Positions 1 through 11,325 of a stretch of DNA of 64,000 nucleotides are shown piece by piece. The position numbers and the translations under genes were made by a program. The notes beneath the pieces are model-generated. The model was not told the origin of the DNA, did not search any database, and was given only the letters and a program-made list of their open reading frames with translations. Each line of letters starts with the position of its first letter. Position 1 is the first letter of the stretch. Where the stretch lies: contig OZ020593.1 of assembly GCA_963971535.1 (NCBI GenBank), positions 36,997,384 to 37,061,383 on the forward strand. Direction: 5' to 3'. This DNA is from Notolepis coatsorum (taxonomy: Eukaryota; Chordata; Actinopteri; Aulopiformes; Paralepididae).

Positions 1-99
1 CCCCGCTCTGTCTCCTGTTCTTCCTCTCTCTCTCCCTCTACCGGACTGCCCGGTAGTACAAACAAATACAAATCGTGAAATATCGTGAAAATGGTAAAA

Positions 100-152
100 A
101 ATTAATAAAAGGCAGTACAGATGGGGAAAGGGCGTGGCGCTCAATGAGTTAA
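100..152 (-). mobile_element. Isolated terminus of a TTAA-flanked DNA transposon
   Basis: Read on the minus strand, the sequence begins TTAACTCATTGAGCGCC. The same end recurs at 16550, 38426, 49270, 52772 and 53696. Only one end is visible here, so this is a truncated copy or the partner end lies left of the window. A TTAA target is typical of piggyBac and Kolobok elements; I cannot tell which. Confidence 0.45.
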
Positions 153-1492
153 GGGGTTAAACCCAGTTATGGGTTATTTTTGTGTTTTATCGTTGAGTGT
201 GAGTGTTATTTGAAATAACCATTTTGAAAAAACACAACATGATTTCCAGACACACTTGAGACATCAGTTGTTGTTGTTTTTATCCTTTATTTAACCAGGG
301 TAATCACATTGATATTGTCACCTCTTTTTTCAAGTTGGCTCTGGCCAAAAAGGCAACATATAGAAAATGTTAACATATAGAACAAACACAAATAAAAACA
401 AGATAGTGAGAGCACACAAATACAAAAATAATTGAAAAACATTTCAATGAAAAAAGACAATGTTAAAAACATGATCACTCCATGGCAAGAAGGTGTCCAA
501 TCTTTTCTTTAAAATGATATGCTTCAAATCAAAAGGCCCCAAGAGACAACATAAAATGTATGTGTAACTGGGGACTATTTATGACTCTCTATAGCATGCT
601 GCAGACAGTGCTCCAATGCCCCACCATGGAAACAGACGTGTTGGCAGCCACTCCACTAAAGTAAATCCTGAACAAGACACACTGTACTCCACACTGTATC
701 TGATCCAGTGCTGTACACTTGACCAGTGTGATACATGATTATAGCCAGGCCGTTTTGTGAAGTGTTGATCTTAAGGCCTGAAAACACAACTGCTATTGGG
801 GGGGGGGGGGGGAGGGTGGCATATTAACTTTTGAGAAGAGAACAACTAAATGAAATAAGTGGTGGGTAGAAATAATATTTATTTTAATATTTATTTAATA
901 AAACATTACATTTCAATAAGGACATAAAATGTGACTAAAAACCCATAAGTGTTATTATACACAAGGTGGGAAGGTGGTGTATATAGCTATAATATACCAG
1001 GTCCGAAGATGGTAATACACTATTAGGTGAATGGTTACTGTGTGAAAGGTCAATGCACGAGAGGGTCCGCCTACAATAGTAAGGCAAGCGGCAAAGAATC
1101 CCCTTCCTACATGGGCCCCTAATAGCTTCCTAGATGGGCCCGTTGCCAACTTCTGGATCCAGGTGCTGCGTTGCATTGTCGAGATGTATGCCATTGTCAA
1201 AAGCCAAAAGTCTGGTGCACTATTGTTCTATGGGTGATTACAATAAAATTCTGAGAGATTCCATTTCCATTGAATCTGTTTTCATGGTTATATAACTATT
1301 TATACATGCATGTGACATCACTGCAGCATACATACTATTCTAACCCAGTTTGTCCTGAAAACAAACATGATTGTGCATTACAGTGTTGAGGTTAAACATG
1401 CATTATTACACTACAGTATATATATATATACACCAGGCAAACCAAAATTAGGGAAAATGGTTTAGACCTCACAGGGCTCTCTTTTTACAATA
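153..1492. other. Non-coding stretch, no gene recognised
   Basis: AT-rich sequence without a convincing exon. It holds a poly-G run near 797-812. Around 275-480 there is a stretch starting TTTATTTAACCAGGG that resembles the 3' end of a fish non-LTR element read on the minus strand, but I cannot confirm it. Reading frames here are short and lack splice context. Confidence 0.5.
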
Positions 1493-2230
1493 TACCGTAA
1501 ATCCTCAAATATAGGACGGGTCTTGTATTTACCTCAGCTGCAAAGAGCACCAGGCCTTTATTAGAGAGAGGCTTACTGTATATAAGAGGCAGGCCTTAAT
1601 TTCACAAACTGGCCAATTGTAATTGTGATTGATTGATTGATTGATTTTATTTAGACATACAGATCACATGAGTATTTGATTTTGTCAGAGTGAAACTGTG
1701 GTGGATTAATGTAATTCACACACTGAAGTTGGAACTGTCTATAGGTTGCGGGGTCCGGGGACGATTTAGCGTGTGGTACTTTCTCTCGACTACCTCAGTC
1801 GAATCGAGTTTCAGTAACATGCAGTAGCTTTAGCTAACGCTATCATAGCCACCATGATCTGTAATGCCAACTGGACAACGCCAGCCCCGCCTGCCAACGC
1901 CATATAGATAGCGAACGTTAATGTTTGCAAAACAAAGCCAACGTCATCCAGCTGACACCACAGATCTGGCTATAACAACGTTAACGCTAAAGCTAACGCT
2001 AATGCTAACGCGAGGGAAACGTTAATGTAGTCAGTGTAGCGGGAGGCAGCACTTAATTTGCATTGGCAAGAGTTTATCTCATTCTATATCACGGCACGAA
2101 AAAGAATTTTTTTTTTGCGACCTTGTATTGGAATCCGGCCTGTATTTGTCTGCATGTATCAAACCCCCGGTTTATATAAGAGGCTCGTCCCTTATTTCGA
2201 GTACCCTCCACTATTAGAGGATTTACGGTA
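1493..2230. mobile_element. MITE-like element with inverted ends
   Basis: The left end reads TACCGTAAATCCTC and the right end reads GAGGATTTACGGTA, a 14-bp perfect inverted repeat. Subterminal motifs are also shared in inverted orientation: 'ATATAAGAGGC' and 'CAGGCCT/AGGCCTG'-like words. The flank is TA or TATA. There is no transposase reading frame, so it is non-autonomous. A (TTGA)n run at 1631-1650 may be the tail of a LINE fragment inserted inside. Confidence 0.6.
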
Positions 2231-2248
2231 TATAATGTTTTTAGCCTC

Positions 2249-3172
2249 TTAACACATTGAGTGCCACGGACGCTTTTTGTCGTTAGTTCATGCCGACCTT
2301 TGAGTGCCCCCGATGCTATATAGCGTTTGTTTGTCGTTTTTTTTTTATTGGCGATTTGAATTCATATTTCATCAATCGAGCCTCGGGTTAGTGCTGCAGA
2401 GTCTCTCTGAGCTCAATTGGAAAGATACCGCCCCCTATCGTCTCTCCCTGTGTAACTGCACCCCATTAGTTTAAACTTTAGACTGATGCAGGGGGAGTGG
2501 TCAGTTTGCTCATTTTACTTTTCCGTCAAGCCAACTGAAGAGACCAAGTGATCGCCGGCCATCAGAACAGCGTGGATTATGTATTTACAGTACCAACACT
2601 GTAATCAATAAGCGTGATAGATATTTGGAATGGCGATCAGGAATTGGAATAATCTTTTTGGATAACATCTGATCTCAGGAAAGGAATTTATTTGACCAGT
2701 CTTAGGATAATCAGAGCTTTTTTCACAGAGATATAAGCTTTTGCCCTATGCGTGTGTGTGTGTGTGCACGGTGATCGCTGATGAGGAAATGAGAGAATCT
2801 ATTTTTCAGCCCGCCTCTATAGCGTGCATAAGTACACATATACTATCGATAATCTAGCGTTTATTTGAAACGAAAAATTACAACGTTTTTGTGTATGCTA
2901 GAATTTTCCAGTAAATGCCGTTTATCACGGAATCTATATATTTTCCTTGAAAACGAGGGCTTTTCAAAATGCTATAAAACTAAAATGAACCGATAAAAAA
3001 ACAATCCGTTTCGACAATGTTGACTGCAAACAAGTCATTGATAAACGACAGGCAGATTAGACACATAGCCATAATTTAAGAGAGAGATTATGCGTTCACA
3101 ACGCTATCATTGAAGTGGGTGCTGGCATTCAACAGGGTTTCCAATGTTAATGGCTGGCACTCAAACTGTTAA
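2249..3172. mobile_element. TTAA-flanked non-autonomous DNA transposon
   Basis: The left end is TTAACACATTGAGTGCCA and the right end, reverse-complemented, is TTAACAGTTTGAGTGCCA, so TTAA plus a matching terminal repeat bounds about 920 bp. The interior has no coding capacity. Its right part (3047-3125) resembles the right arm of the hairpin near 47134-47230. Family TTAA specificity suggests piggyBac or Kolobok. Confidence 0.6.
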
Positions 3173-3962
3173 CAGGCGCCCCAAAAATTGGCCATTTTTG
3201 TTTTCGTTTTTGAGGACTGCATACTTTTTTTGCAAACCAAAATACTATACTTTATACTTATACCACATGCATGGGCCTGGTCTCTTTTGAAAGATGACAT
3301 TGTGAAGTTTCTGATACAATAAGGAAAACTCACCTTTAGTGCTAATGAAATAGAGTAACATAGGTCTGAACTTGAGTTGTAGAAAAACCTTTTTCTGTAA
3401 TAGTTAATATTCCAGAAGTAGTATTTCCCAAGATTGGCTGGAGGCTTAAAAAAGTGAAGTCTTATGTAGTACATGTCCAAATTTCATAAAATCCCGTTCA
3501 GAAATGAGTGATTAGGAGTGATTTAGGTAAACTGTGTACAAAAGAAAATGCAGTTTTCTCATAGACTTCAATTCATTCTGTGTTTTTTCTCTTCCTGTTT
3601 TCGCTTGTGACTTTTCACCTAGATACCTGATTCGACATCCCCAGCTGGGATATCACTGGAAAGCCACACCCATTGGCTACAACCCTGTCTAATCATTTCC
3701 GAGATCGCCAAATGATTGACGGAACTAGAGCCCCAAGAGTCGGGAGTGGTATTTGTGCAATACTGTGTACTTTGCACAAGCCTCAAATATCGGCATGTAA
3801 CTCGAGAACCACTGAACGGGTTTTGTCACCTGAAAGGGATATCGACAGGCACCAAATGGGGCTTTAATTCGATATATATATTGTATTACAAAATATGCAC
3901 ACCCGAGCCACTAGTGGTCGCCAAAGTGCCAGTGGGCAAATCGTCCTCAAGAGGGCCCACAT
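3169..3962. mobile_element. Second TTAA-type repeat, interrupted by a LINE
   Basis: This segment shares long blocks with 56521-56913 (inverted) and 18437-18660 (inverted), including a block around AAAAGAGACCAG and another around AACTCGAGAACC. It starts at the TTAA that also ends the previous element. It stops at GGGCCCACATGTG, where the tail of the LINE begins, so the LINE probably inserted into or beside this repeat. Confidence 0.45.
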
Positions 3963-4522
3963 GTGAATGAATTAATGAATGAAAACTTTATTTAACAGAT
4001 TGCAGAATGGGTACAATACAGTACGGCTCAATACACACAATTGTTAAGGGGATGCAGACCTGAGAAAGACGTTTGTCTTGTTTCCATCAGGGTCCCCCAT
4101 TTTCAATTCATATAGACATTTATGACATACACAACATACATGACATTTATGGCATAGGGACATATAGGTATTTAGTACTGATACATTTGTGACATAAGCG
4201 GTATTCAAATATACAGTATTGTTACACCCTAGATCCTGACAGCGTATATACATATGATGGGGAGGGGACTGTACATTAGGAGGGGGTAGGTGGGTGGGAG
4301 AGAGATATACATACGGCGGGGAGGGAATATATACATGCGGTGGGGAGGAGACTGTCTATTAGGAGGTGGTGGGGGTTTTGGGCATTTACGGTGGCCAGTT
4401 TCGAATTGCAGCCTCCCGTAGGTGCTCTTTAAGAGCGGTTTTGAATGTGGGTAGGGATTCACATTCCTTTACAGCTTTGGGTAGGGCGTTCCACATTGAT
4501 GTGGCATAATTGCGAAACGTAT

Positions 4523-6045
4523 TTAGTCCCTTGTTTGAGCCGAATCTGGGTTTAACATGATTTGTTGAGCTTCCTCTGGTGTTGTGACCAGGCCCATTGC
4601 AAGTTGCTGTACTCTGTCGTCTACTCTAAGCCATCCTAGGTTGTCAAAGTGGGCAGGGGTGAGGTGGGTTCTGGGGGTAAGGTCAAGTAGTAGTCTGACC
4701 AGTTTGTTTTGTGATGTTTGTAATTTTGTTTTAAGCACCTTTGAGGTGCTTTGGTACCATGAGGTGCACGCATAGTCGTAGTACCCTTGAATGAGTGCTC
4801 CTGCCAGAGTCTTCAGGGTATTCTTGTTTACCAGAGAGGAGATCCGGTACAAAAATCTAGTTCGTTGGTTGACCTTTTTTATTACATTGGATGCCATTTT
4901 GTCACAGGAAAGATTTGCCTCTAGGATGGAACCCAGGTAGGTAATTTCGTCTTTCCTTGTGACAATATTGTCACCCACTGCAACTGAGAAGCCGTCGGTC
5001 TTGCTGAGTTTGTTATTTGAACCGAAGAGAATGGACTCTGTTTTGCCCATGTGTAATGATAGTTTGTTATCAGCGAGCCATATGCAGATTTTGCCTAGTT
5101 CCGAGCTGAGGGTTTTTTCAACCTGCAACTTGTTCTTGTCAGAGACCAGCAGGGCTGAGTCGTCCGCAAACAGGCACAAGTTGCAGTCACAGGCTGACGA
5201 CATGTCATTTGCATAAATTAGGAAGAGTAGCGGTCCTAGTATGCTTCCTTGTGGAACACCACAGCTCACTGTGAGGGGGGGGGGATAGAGTACCGTTTAC
5301 CTCTACCATCTGTTCTCTCCCCTCCAGGTAGGATTGCATCCAGCTCACTGATAAGCTATCAAAACCAATTGCTTTTAGCTTGTCAATCAGAATGGAGTGA
5401 TTGACAGTGTCGAAGGCCTTTTGTAGGTCCAGCATGACCATGCCGCAGTATTTGCCCGCGTCCACCTCTTGTTTGATGTGGTCGTTCAAATAGAGGAGGC
5501 ATGTGTCAGTGGAGTGGGACGTTCTGAAGCCAGATTGGAATTCGTAGATTCGATTTTTTTCCGCCAGGTACTTTTCGACCTGTTCGAAGACTATTTTCTC
5601 CATGACTTTCGAGATGGAGGTAAGAATAGAAACAGGGCGGTAGTTGCCTGGGTCTAATTTGCTGCCCTTTTTGTGCAGAGGGGTCACTCTCGCAATTTTA
5701 AAGTCCTTGGGGACGTGTCCCTGTTTTATAGAGAGGTTTCTTATGTGAGTGATGACTGGGGTGATGGCGGCTGCTGCGTCTCTGAGGAATTTGGAGGGGA
5801 TGTTGTCATGGCCAGTGGCCTTGTTAGGTTGGAGGGCGCAAAATTTTTGGAGTACCTCATCGGTTGTTACCATTTCAAGTTTGAAGTCGTCTTTGTGGAC
5901 CCCTAGGTTTTTGTAGTATGCTACTATGTGTTCTACCCCATAATGCCCTGAGTGGGAGGGTAGTTTGTTTACCAGTGTTGTGGCTATGTTTGTAAAGAAG
6001 ATGTTTAAGTAATTGGCTACATCCAGCTTGTCTGTGATGAGCGTG
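4523..6045 (-). pseudogene. LINE reverse transcriptase domain, frameshifted
   Basis: RT motifs appear in order: NKATGHDNIP, VTPLHKKG with NYRPVSIL, FQSGFR, LDLQKAFDTVNH, then GVPQGSILGPLLF and the catalytic FADD box (CLFADDSALL). The C-terminal part after NKLSLH continues to RTHLTPAHF. A poly-G/C run at 5274-5284 shifts the frame between the FDTVNH part and the GVPQGS part. Together with the frameshift near 6045 this gives at least two disabling breaks. The catalytic residues themselves are intact. Confidence 0.85.
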
Positions 6046-7118
6046 TACTGTAGCCTAGTTGATTATTGAGTAATTTCCAAAGTTCGCAGGGTTTGTTTTT
6101 GTTTTCCTCAGTTTTGTCGTTGATGAAATTTCTTTTTGCGGTTTTGATCATGGTGTTTACGTCATTTCTTAGTCTGTTTCTTTGAATTTTTAGTTCAACC
6201 ACGTGGGCTTGGAGTTCACTGTTTGAGCTTTTGGAAAGCTTTGTCTGACTTTTATGAAGTTCAGAGCATTTTTTTTCTCTGGTTTTCATAGCGGCCAGTA
6301 TTTCAGTGTGCATCCATGGCTCAGCGCGATTTTTAACCCTGGTGGTTCTTATGGGTGCCATGTTGTTGAGTATTGCTGTGAATTTTGTTTTGAATCCAAG
6401 CCATGTTTCTTCAACCTGTGTACCACTGAGTTCATCTGACCAGTCCAAGCTCCCCAGTTCTAGGTTAAAGGCCTCTCTAGAGTAAGTTTTGAGGTCTCTA
6501 GATGTGACTGTTTGACAGCCGGCCTTCTGTTTTAGCTTTTTGCGGGTACAGAAAATCATATAATGATCACTTAACCCGCATGCTATCACCCCTTTATTGG
6601 AGATCATGGACTTGTCAGAGGTCAAAATGAGGTCAATGGTGGTTTGTGTCGAATCACATACCCTTGTGGGTTGGGTGATTAGCTGGCTGAAACCGTGCAG
6701 ATCAGAAAATCTACTGAAGGCCTTGAAGACGGGTGCTGCTTTACGCAGCATATCCGTGTTCCAGTCCCCAATAAGAATTTTTTCTACCCCCTCCACCCCA
6801 GCTAAACACCCATCAAGTGTGTCATAAAAGCCACTCTGTTCTGGCGGTCTATAGATTGTGCCTACTAGTACTGGTTTCGCCCTGTCTAATAAGATTTCAA
6901 TCCAAACAGTTTCAATTTCGTCATGGTTAAGGTCAATACGGTTGATGTATTTGGTATCTTTGTGTATATACACGCAGACGCCACCTCCATACTGGTTTCT
7001 ATCCCTCCTGACTATTGAGTAGTTTTCAATTTCAATCTCTGGATCCTGTACAGATGAGTCTAATTTCGTTTCTGTGAAACACAATATGTTAGCCTTACCC
7101 TTGCAGCTTAAGAGTTAA
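6046..7118 (-). pseudogene. LINE endonuclease domain (N-terminally truncated)
   Basis: Translates as an AP-endonuclease-like domain: CFTETKLD near the start, then GGGVCVYI, a YRPP motif, GDWNTD, a DLILTS segment and SDHYMIF. These are the usual landmarks of the EN domain in CR1/L2-type ORF2, which nicks target DNA for target-primed reverse transcription. The first conserved strands before FTET are missing. A frameshift near 6045 ends this frame; the downstream frame continues with LITDKLDVANYL and leads into the reverse transcriptase. The ORF is therefore not functional as it stands. Confidence 0.8.
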
Positions 7119-7603
7119 CCAAAAAAATTAAGGTTATTGCTATTTTGGTTCTGACGTGCACTTGCCACTTGGGTGTATTTGTCTATGTGACTATTTGCAT
7201 GTGCAAATTACAGGACCTTTGTTTTATTTATTTGTTTACATGAAAATCCCCATTAATCTACAAATAATATATCCAAGGAAGACAGTGAATGGCATAACAT
7301 CTCCTCCATCTTGTTCTCTCTGTTAATGGAGGCAAACTGCCATCCTCCTAATTAATTAATTGCCCAGTATGTGAGCTGTTGTCTTGCGTTACTTCCTTCC
7401 CCACTCACACTCGCCTCCCAACCCCCCTGGTGCACCACAGCCTTCCAGTCCACAAGGACAAAGGAGCACAACATGAAAGAACTGGCCTTCCCTCCACGTT
7501 CCCCCAAACCAAAGCCACCCTGCTTAGACAATATTTATTTTTAACACATATATTAATCTTCCCTATCTCCCTAACGAACATAGACAGGGGAAAATAAGGG
7601 AAT
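7119..7603. other. Non-coding stretch
   Basis: No exon, repeat boundary or RNA gene that I can support. Short reading frames lack splice signals or family similarity. Confidence 0.4.
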
Positions 7604-8060
7604 ATACATTACATTTTTACATTTACATATAGTCATTCAGCTGAACGCTTTTATCCAAAGCGACTTACAAGTGCTGTACAACAAGTCAGCAGGAAGGGTA
7701 CAACTCTGGATGCTAAGGGTGAGTAACATTGTTCGTCAAACAGTGTTGAACTTTAGTGCTACATTATTGAGTGCATATTAGCATAGTAGGTAGTAATATA
7801 GGCAAGGAATATTCCTTAGTTAGCAAAGTGCATGACAGTAAAAGACGTAATTTTTCTCTATTTCTTTCGTTCTTTCTTCATTTCAGATATTGATTCAAAA
7901 GTGTGTTTTTGGTCGACAGTGGACAATTGCGCAGGTTTCGGCAGTCCTGACTGTGGTGGGATGTTCGTTCCACCATCTTGGAGCGAGGACAGAGAATAAC
8001 AGAAAAGGCAGTCCACACCTACTGCCTTTTAACCCACCGACCTACAATCTTGTGGTGCAG
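7604..8060 (-). mobile_element. L2-like LINE 3' fragment
   Basis: The low end begins with ACATTT-type repeats, followed by CTTTTATCCAAAGCGACTTAC. This is a hallmark of a common fish LINE 3' end that also occurs at 31268, 33130, 40340 (reverse) and 42170 (reverse). The 7895-8030 part corresponds to the decayed ORF2 C-terminus seen more clearly at 39900-40150. Confidence 0.65.
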
Positions 8061-8332
8061 TTGCAGGTAGTTACAATAGATTTAATTGAAAAATGCAAGT
8101 TGTAGGATAACTTACAACACTACACTACAACATAGCTTGCCTAGCCTACGAACCAGGACAATCCCAGAACAGAATAAAAGGGTAAGTATCTTTACATGAA
8201 TTGTTATGGCTTTATTCTTTTAAAATCTCAATAATGTTGTGGGTCCACCAGACCGCGAACATTGGCTGAGTGACCAAAACGTGAACACCACACAACCGCC
8301 TTGTGTATGTCAGGAACACTGATTCTACTCAC

Positions 8333-8412
8333 AGGGGAAGATAAGGTGCAGTGTGTTCTTAGGCGGCTTCCGTTTGTGGAAGTGATGATAGACACACGCT
8401 GTCGTCTCTGTT
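8333..8412 (-). CDS. Lipocalin copy A, exon 3
   Basis: An 80-bp exon on the minus strand, bounded by a polypyrimidine/TTGCAG acceptor and a GTGAGT donor. In the same phase as the exon 3 of copy B it reads TETTACVYHHFHKRKPPKNT and continues to LHLIFP, against NETIKCVYHYFHNMILANNT in copy B. The length (80 bp) and phase are identical, and the single Cys and the HYFH-like core are kept. The frame is open, but exons 1 and 2 of this copy are damaged, so it is probably part of a pseudogene or a recently decayed tandem duplicate. The intron upstream is about 4.8 kb. Exon 4 was not found in the window. Confidence 0.75.
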
Positions 8413-9383
8413 CTGCAAGATAAAAGGGACACAGGAAGTATTGCGTGGACAGACGAGTGATTCTAATGAGGCAAAGATCTAATGTGTCTTTCAACAATAC
8501 ATATTGAGAATGAGGCATATTTAGGAATAATTTGGGCAACCATCAGAATTGTAATATTCTATTTTTGTATTGAAAAACAACATGCAAGTCACCCATTGTA
8601 GGTATATGGTGGAATAATCAATATTTCTGAGGGTGGAAATTAGGTTAGGAGCAAAACAATAGATATGGAAGTAGCTCTAGTTATGTGAGTTCAAGTTTAG
8701 TTTCTTTAATAGTTGTCATACAGAAGTACAGAATACTTTCATACAAAATGCTTCTTACTGTTACGCTCCAGAGACTGTGCTAGACAAGATAGTATCAAAT
8801 ATTTAGTTAGTTAGTGCATAGTTTCAAAGGTAGCACTATGAGTAATCACTGGACAACAATTGGTTGGTAATCATTGAACAGCCATTGGTTGGTAATCACT
8901 TAAGAGCCATTGGTTGCTGAACCTGAGTCTGACCTTATGACGCCATAAGTTGTTTGTGTCAGCTCTTACACCTACAATACGTTTTAATTCTTGTTCAGAC
9001 CGTCTAGCAATGCTAGAATATAATCCTAATTTGAATGTAATAGCCCATTCATTATCTATGGAGCAGCCCCCTGTTACATCCCAATCACATTTAAAGGTCA
9101 TTCATTTTTAAGTCATTCTTGACAACTCAAATTAATTCAAATCTAGACAAAAAAAATATCTATTTTTGATAGGTACAGAAGGGAAGAAGAGCTTTAATTG
9201 CATATTAATAAAAAAAATACATATGATACTGAATTGTACGTTATATCACATTACATTATATAATCATATTATAATTAATTTGCATATTATATTGAACTAT
9301 ATTTGCAGTGTGTACTATTATATTATTATATTATAGTACATATATTATAGTACATATAATATAATATAGTATTATATTATATT
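8413..9383 (-). other. Intronic sequence of lipocalin copy A
   Basis: No exon seen. There is a short imperfect triplication of CATTGGTTGGTAATCA-like words at 8857-8915 and AT-rich alternating sequence from 9225 onward. Confidence 0.4.
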
Positions 9384-9815
9384 AGCGGCACGGTGGTGTA
9401 GTGGTTAACACTGTCGCCTCACAGCAAGAAGGTCCAGGGTTCGAATCCCGCTTGGGGACCAGGTTTCCATGATGCCAGTTACCCAGGTGGGGTATCTCCC
9501 AGGCCTTTCTGTGTGGAGTTTGCATGTTCTCCCCGTGCTCGCAAGGGTTTCCCCCCCCGATAAGATAAACCCAATGGAAAAACATGCACAACAACAAGAT
9601 CGCTAACGCTGTGGCGTCCTTGACGAAGACGGACAGGAGCACTTGGATTGGTCCCCTGGCGCGGCTCACGTGGCGCCTGTCTGCTCCCGGCTGCCCTTGG
9701 GGGGGAAGGACGACGGGATGGGTTAATCGCAGATACGCATTGTATGCATGGTTCGCATGTGTGCCAAATGGTGACCTCGGAGCAGGTCCTAAATTATTAT
9801 TATTATTATTATATA
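9384..9815 (+). mobile_element. tRNA-derived SINE, plus orientation
   Basis: The head reads GCGGCACGGTGGTGTAGTGG and contains a pol III A box (TGGTGTAGTGGTTA) and a B box (GGTTCGAATCC) at normal spacing. An unrelated body follows, ending in an (ATT)n tail at about 9793-9812. This is a retroposon head, not a functional tRNA, as it lacks a cloverleaf acceptor end. A shorter head fragment occurs at 12969. Confidence 0.75.
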
Positions 9816-9893
9816 TTATGGTACTATATTATATTGTATATATCATGTACTATATATCTCATATCACATTATATATGTGTTGTATACACAATT

Positions 9894-10369
9894 TTCTATT
9901 TTTTATTATTACTTTATCTTTTTCCCCCTTTCTTTTTCCGTTTTTCTCCCATCCCAATGTTAGTCGTTATGCCAATTCCCAATCCCCTACCTGGTCGTTG
10001 CGTGCTCTGCCCCCTACCGTCGGTCAGGGAGGGCGGAGACTATCACATGCTTCCTCCGACACATGTGTAGCCAATCCCCACTTCTTTTCACCTGGCAGCG
10101 CGGACTCTCACTGGGGGAGTGTAATGTGTGGAGGACACTACCTCTCCCAGGATCCGACCTCGCTGTGCAGGCGCCCCGACCGATCTGTAGGAGTCGCTGT
10201 TTTACAACGACCAGGACCCACCCTCGCCGGGTTTTCCCACCCTCTAACACTGCCAATTGTGTTAGTATGGACGGTCGGCCAACCCGGAAGCACCACAGCT
10301 GGATTCGATCCCACTGTCTCTGTGGTGGTGGGCAGACGCTTAGACCGCTGCGCCACCCGGCCGCCCCCT
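9894..10369 (-). mobile_element. tRNA-derived SINE, minus orientation, with TSD
   Basis: On the minus strand the head reads GGCCGGGTGGCGCAGCGG, with A box TGGCGCAGCGGTCTA and B box GGGATCGAATCC. The body contains AGCGACTCCTACAG, shared by all copies here, and the tail is a T/C-rich segment at the low end. The insertion is bounded by a 15-bp TSD with one mismatch (GTTGTATACACAATT at 9879-9893 and GTTGTATACACTATT at 10370-10384). Copies of the family: 21210-21681, 26005-26482, 26950-27385 and 51213-52706. Confidence 0.9.
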
Positions 10370-10673
10370 GTTGTATACACTATTATGTACTATATACTAT
10401 ACTATTATATACTGCAGGTATACTATACTGTAATGTGTACTATATGTGTGTACTGTAATGTGTACTATATGTATGTAGCCTACTATGTATGTATGTATGT
10501 AAATTAAAAAAAATTTAAAGAAACGTAAGTCTTCAGGGGTAGGGCCCGACAAGCCTAGTGCTTCTCCCTAGCCCTTTTTGGACAATTGGACAATGCTGCA
10601 ATAGCAGCTGGTAAAACTTTGGCGATTTATGGAATGACCGTTGTTATGTGTCCAAAGCCGGAAATAAAAAATA

Positions 10674-10703
10674 ACTGAACTGAACTGAACTGAACTGAAC
10701 TGA
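10674..10703. repeat. (AACTG)n microsatellite
   Basis: Six tandem AACTG-type pentamers directly visible in the sequence. Confidence 0.9.
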
Positions 10704-10714
10704 CAACGGTACAA

Positions 10715-10999
10715 TCAGAGATAGTGCACATCCCTCTCTTCGCAGAAGTAACCACTAGGAGGAACACTCACTTCAATAATAGAGCATTTAGGGGTATTTT
10801 GAAAGGGAGCCCCTGCCATGACTTTCAGCACCACGGACAGGTCCCATTTGGGTCTCATCCTCCACGAGTCCTGGAGAAATCTCTTAACCCCGAAACCTTT
10901 GTGACAGGAAGAGATTGCACACGGATAGACTTTGATGGTCGAGTGTGGCCTGTATCCAATACTTCCTGTAAAAAGGAAAGCATATGAGTCACCTGACAT
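10715..10999 (-). pseudogene. DIRS-type tyrosine recombinase fragment
   Basis: The minus frame contains STIKVYPCAISSCHKGFG, VKRFLQDSWRMRP and WDLSVVLKVMAGAPF. These match the pattern of the N-terminal part of the tyrosine recombinase encoded by vertebrate DIRS retrotransposons (a KVY..AIS segment, then RFL, then a WDLS.VL..L...PF motif). The catalytic R-H-R-Y region is absent; the frame stops after ERDVHYL. No terminal repeats flank it, so this is an isolated relic. It lies in the long intron of lipocalin copy A. Confidence 0.7.
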
Positions 11000-11104
11000 G
11001 ACAATGGACCCATATCCTTCCTCTCACGCCACTTCTCAAACAAAACCCAATGCACCACATAGGCTTTTAAAGTTGACTCAGCCCTGGCGTCAGCCCATAG
11101 CTGC

Positions 11105-11325
11105 TCTCAGAGAGGCCAGACTAGAAGCGTCTCTCTCATAATGTCTCTGCCTAGGGGCCAGACTAGAAACGTGTCTCTCAGAATGTCTCTGCCTCTCAGA
11201 GAGGCCAGACCAGCAGCATCTCTCTCAGAATGTCTCTGCCTCTCAGAGAGGCCAGACTAGAAGCGTCTCTCTCAGAATGTCTCTGCCTCTCAGGGGCCAG
11301 ACTAGGAGTGTCTCTCTCAGAGCAT
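11105..11325. repeat. Minisatellite, about 50-bp unit, four to five copies
   Basis: Repeated units built on CTCAGAGAGGCCAGACTAG and GTCTCTCTCAGAATGTCTCT. The units vary by deletion and point change, and some lack the AGAGAG part. Confidence 0.9.

Larger units (their letters stand above)
3963..7118 (-). mobile_element. 5'-truncated L2/CR1/Rex1-group LINE
   Basis: A non-LTR retrotransposon on the minus strand, about 3.15 kb. The low-coordinate end is its 3' end with an (AATG)n-type simple tail. The 3' UTR is C-rich in the sense strand. It encodes an apurinic endonuclease followed by reverse transcriptase. The 5' end is lost: endonuclease coding starts abruptly, just after an in-frame stop near 7110. 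Shorter 3' fragments of the same family occur at 44675-45305, 46268-46372, 51658-51790 and 60580-60635. Assignment to the L2/CR1/Rex1 group rests on domain order and RT motifs and is not resolved further. Confidence 0.85.

Noticed and set aside
9384-9460. Functional tRNA gene
   Set aside because: A and B boxes are present, but the sequence continues as a SINE body and lacks a paired acceptor stem; SINE heads at 10369, 21681, 26482 and 52706 were rejected for the same reason.
9584-10507. Open frame of about 300 codons on the plus strand
   Set aside because: It runs through one SINE tail and antisense through another SINE; no protein family is recognisable and it depends on repeat sequence.
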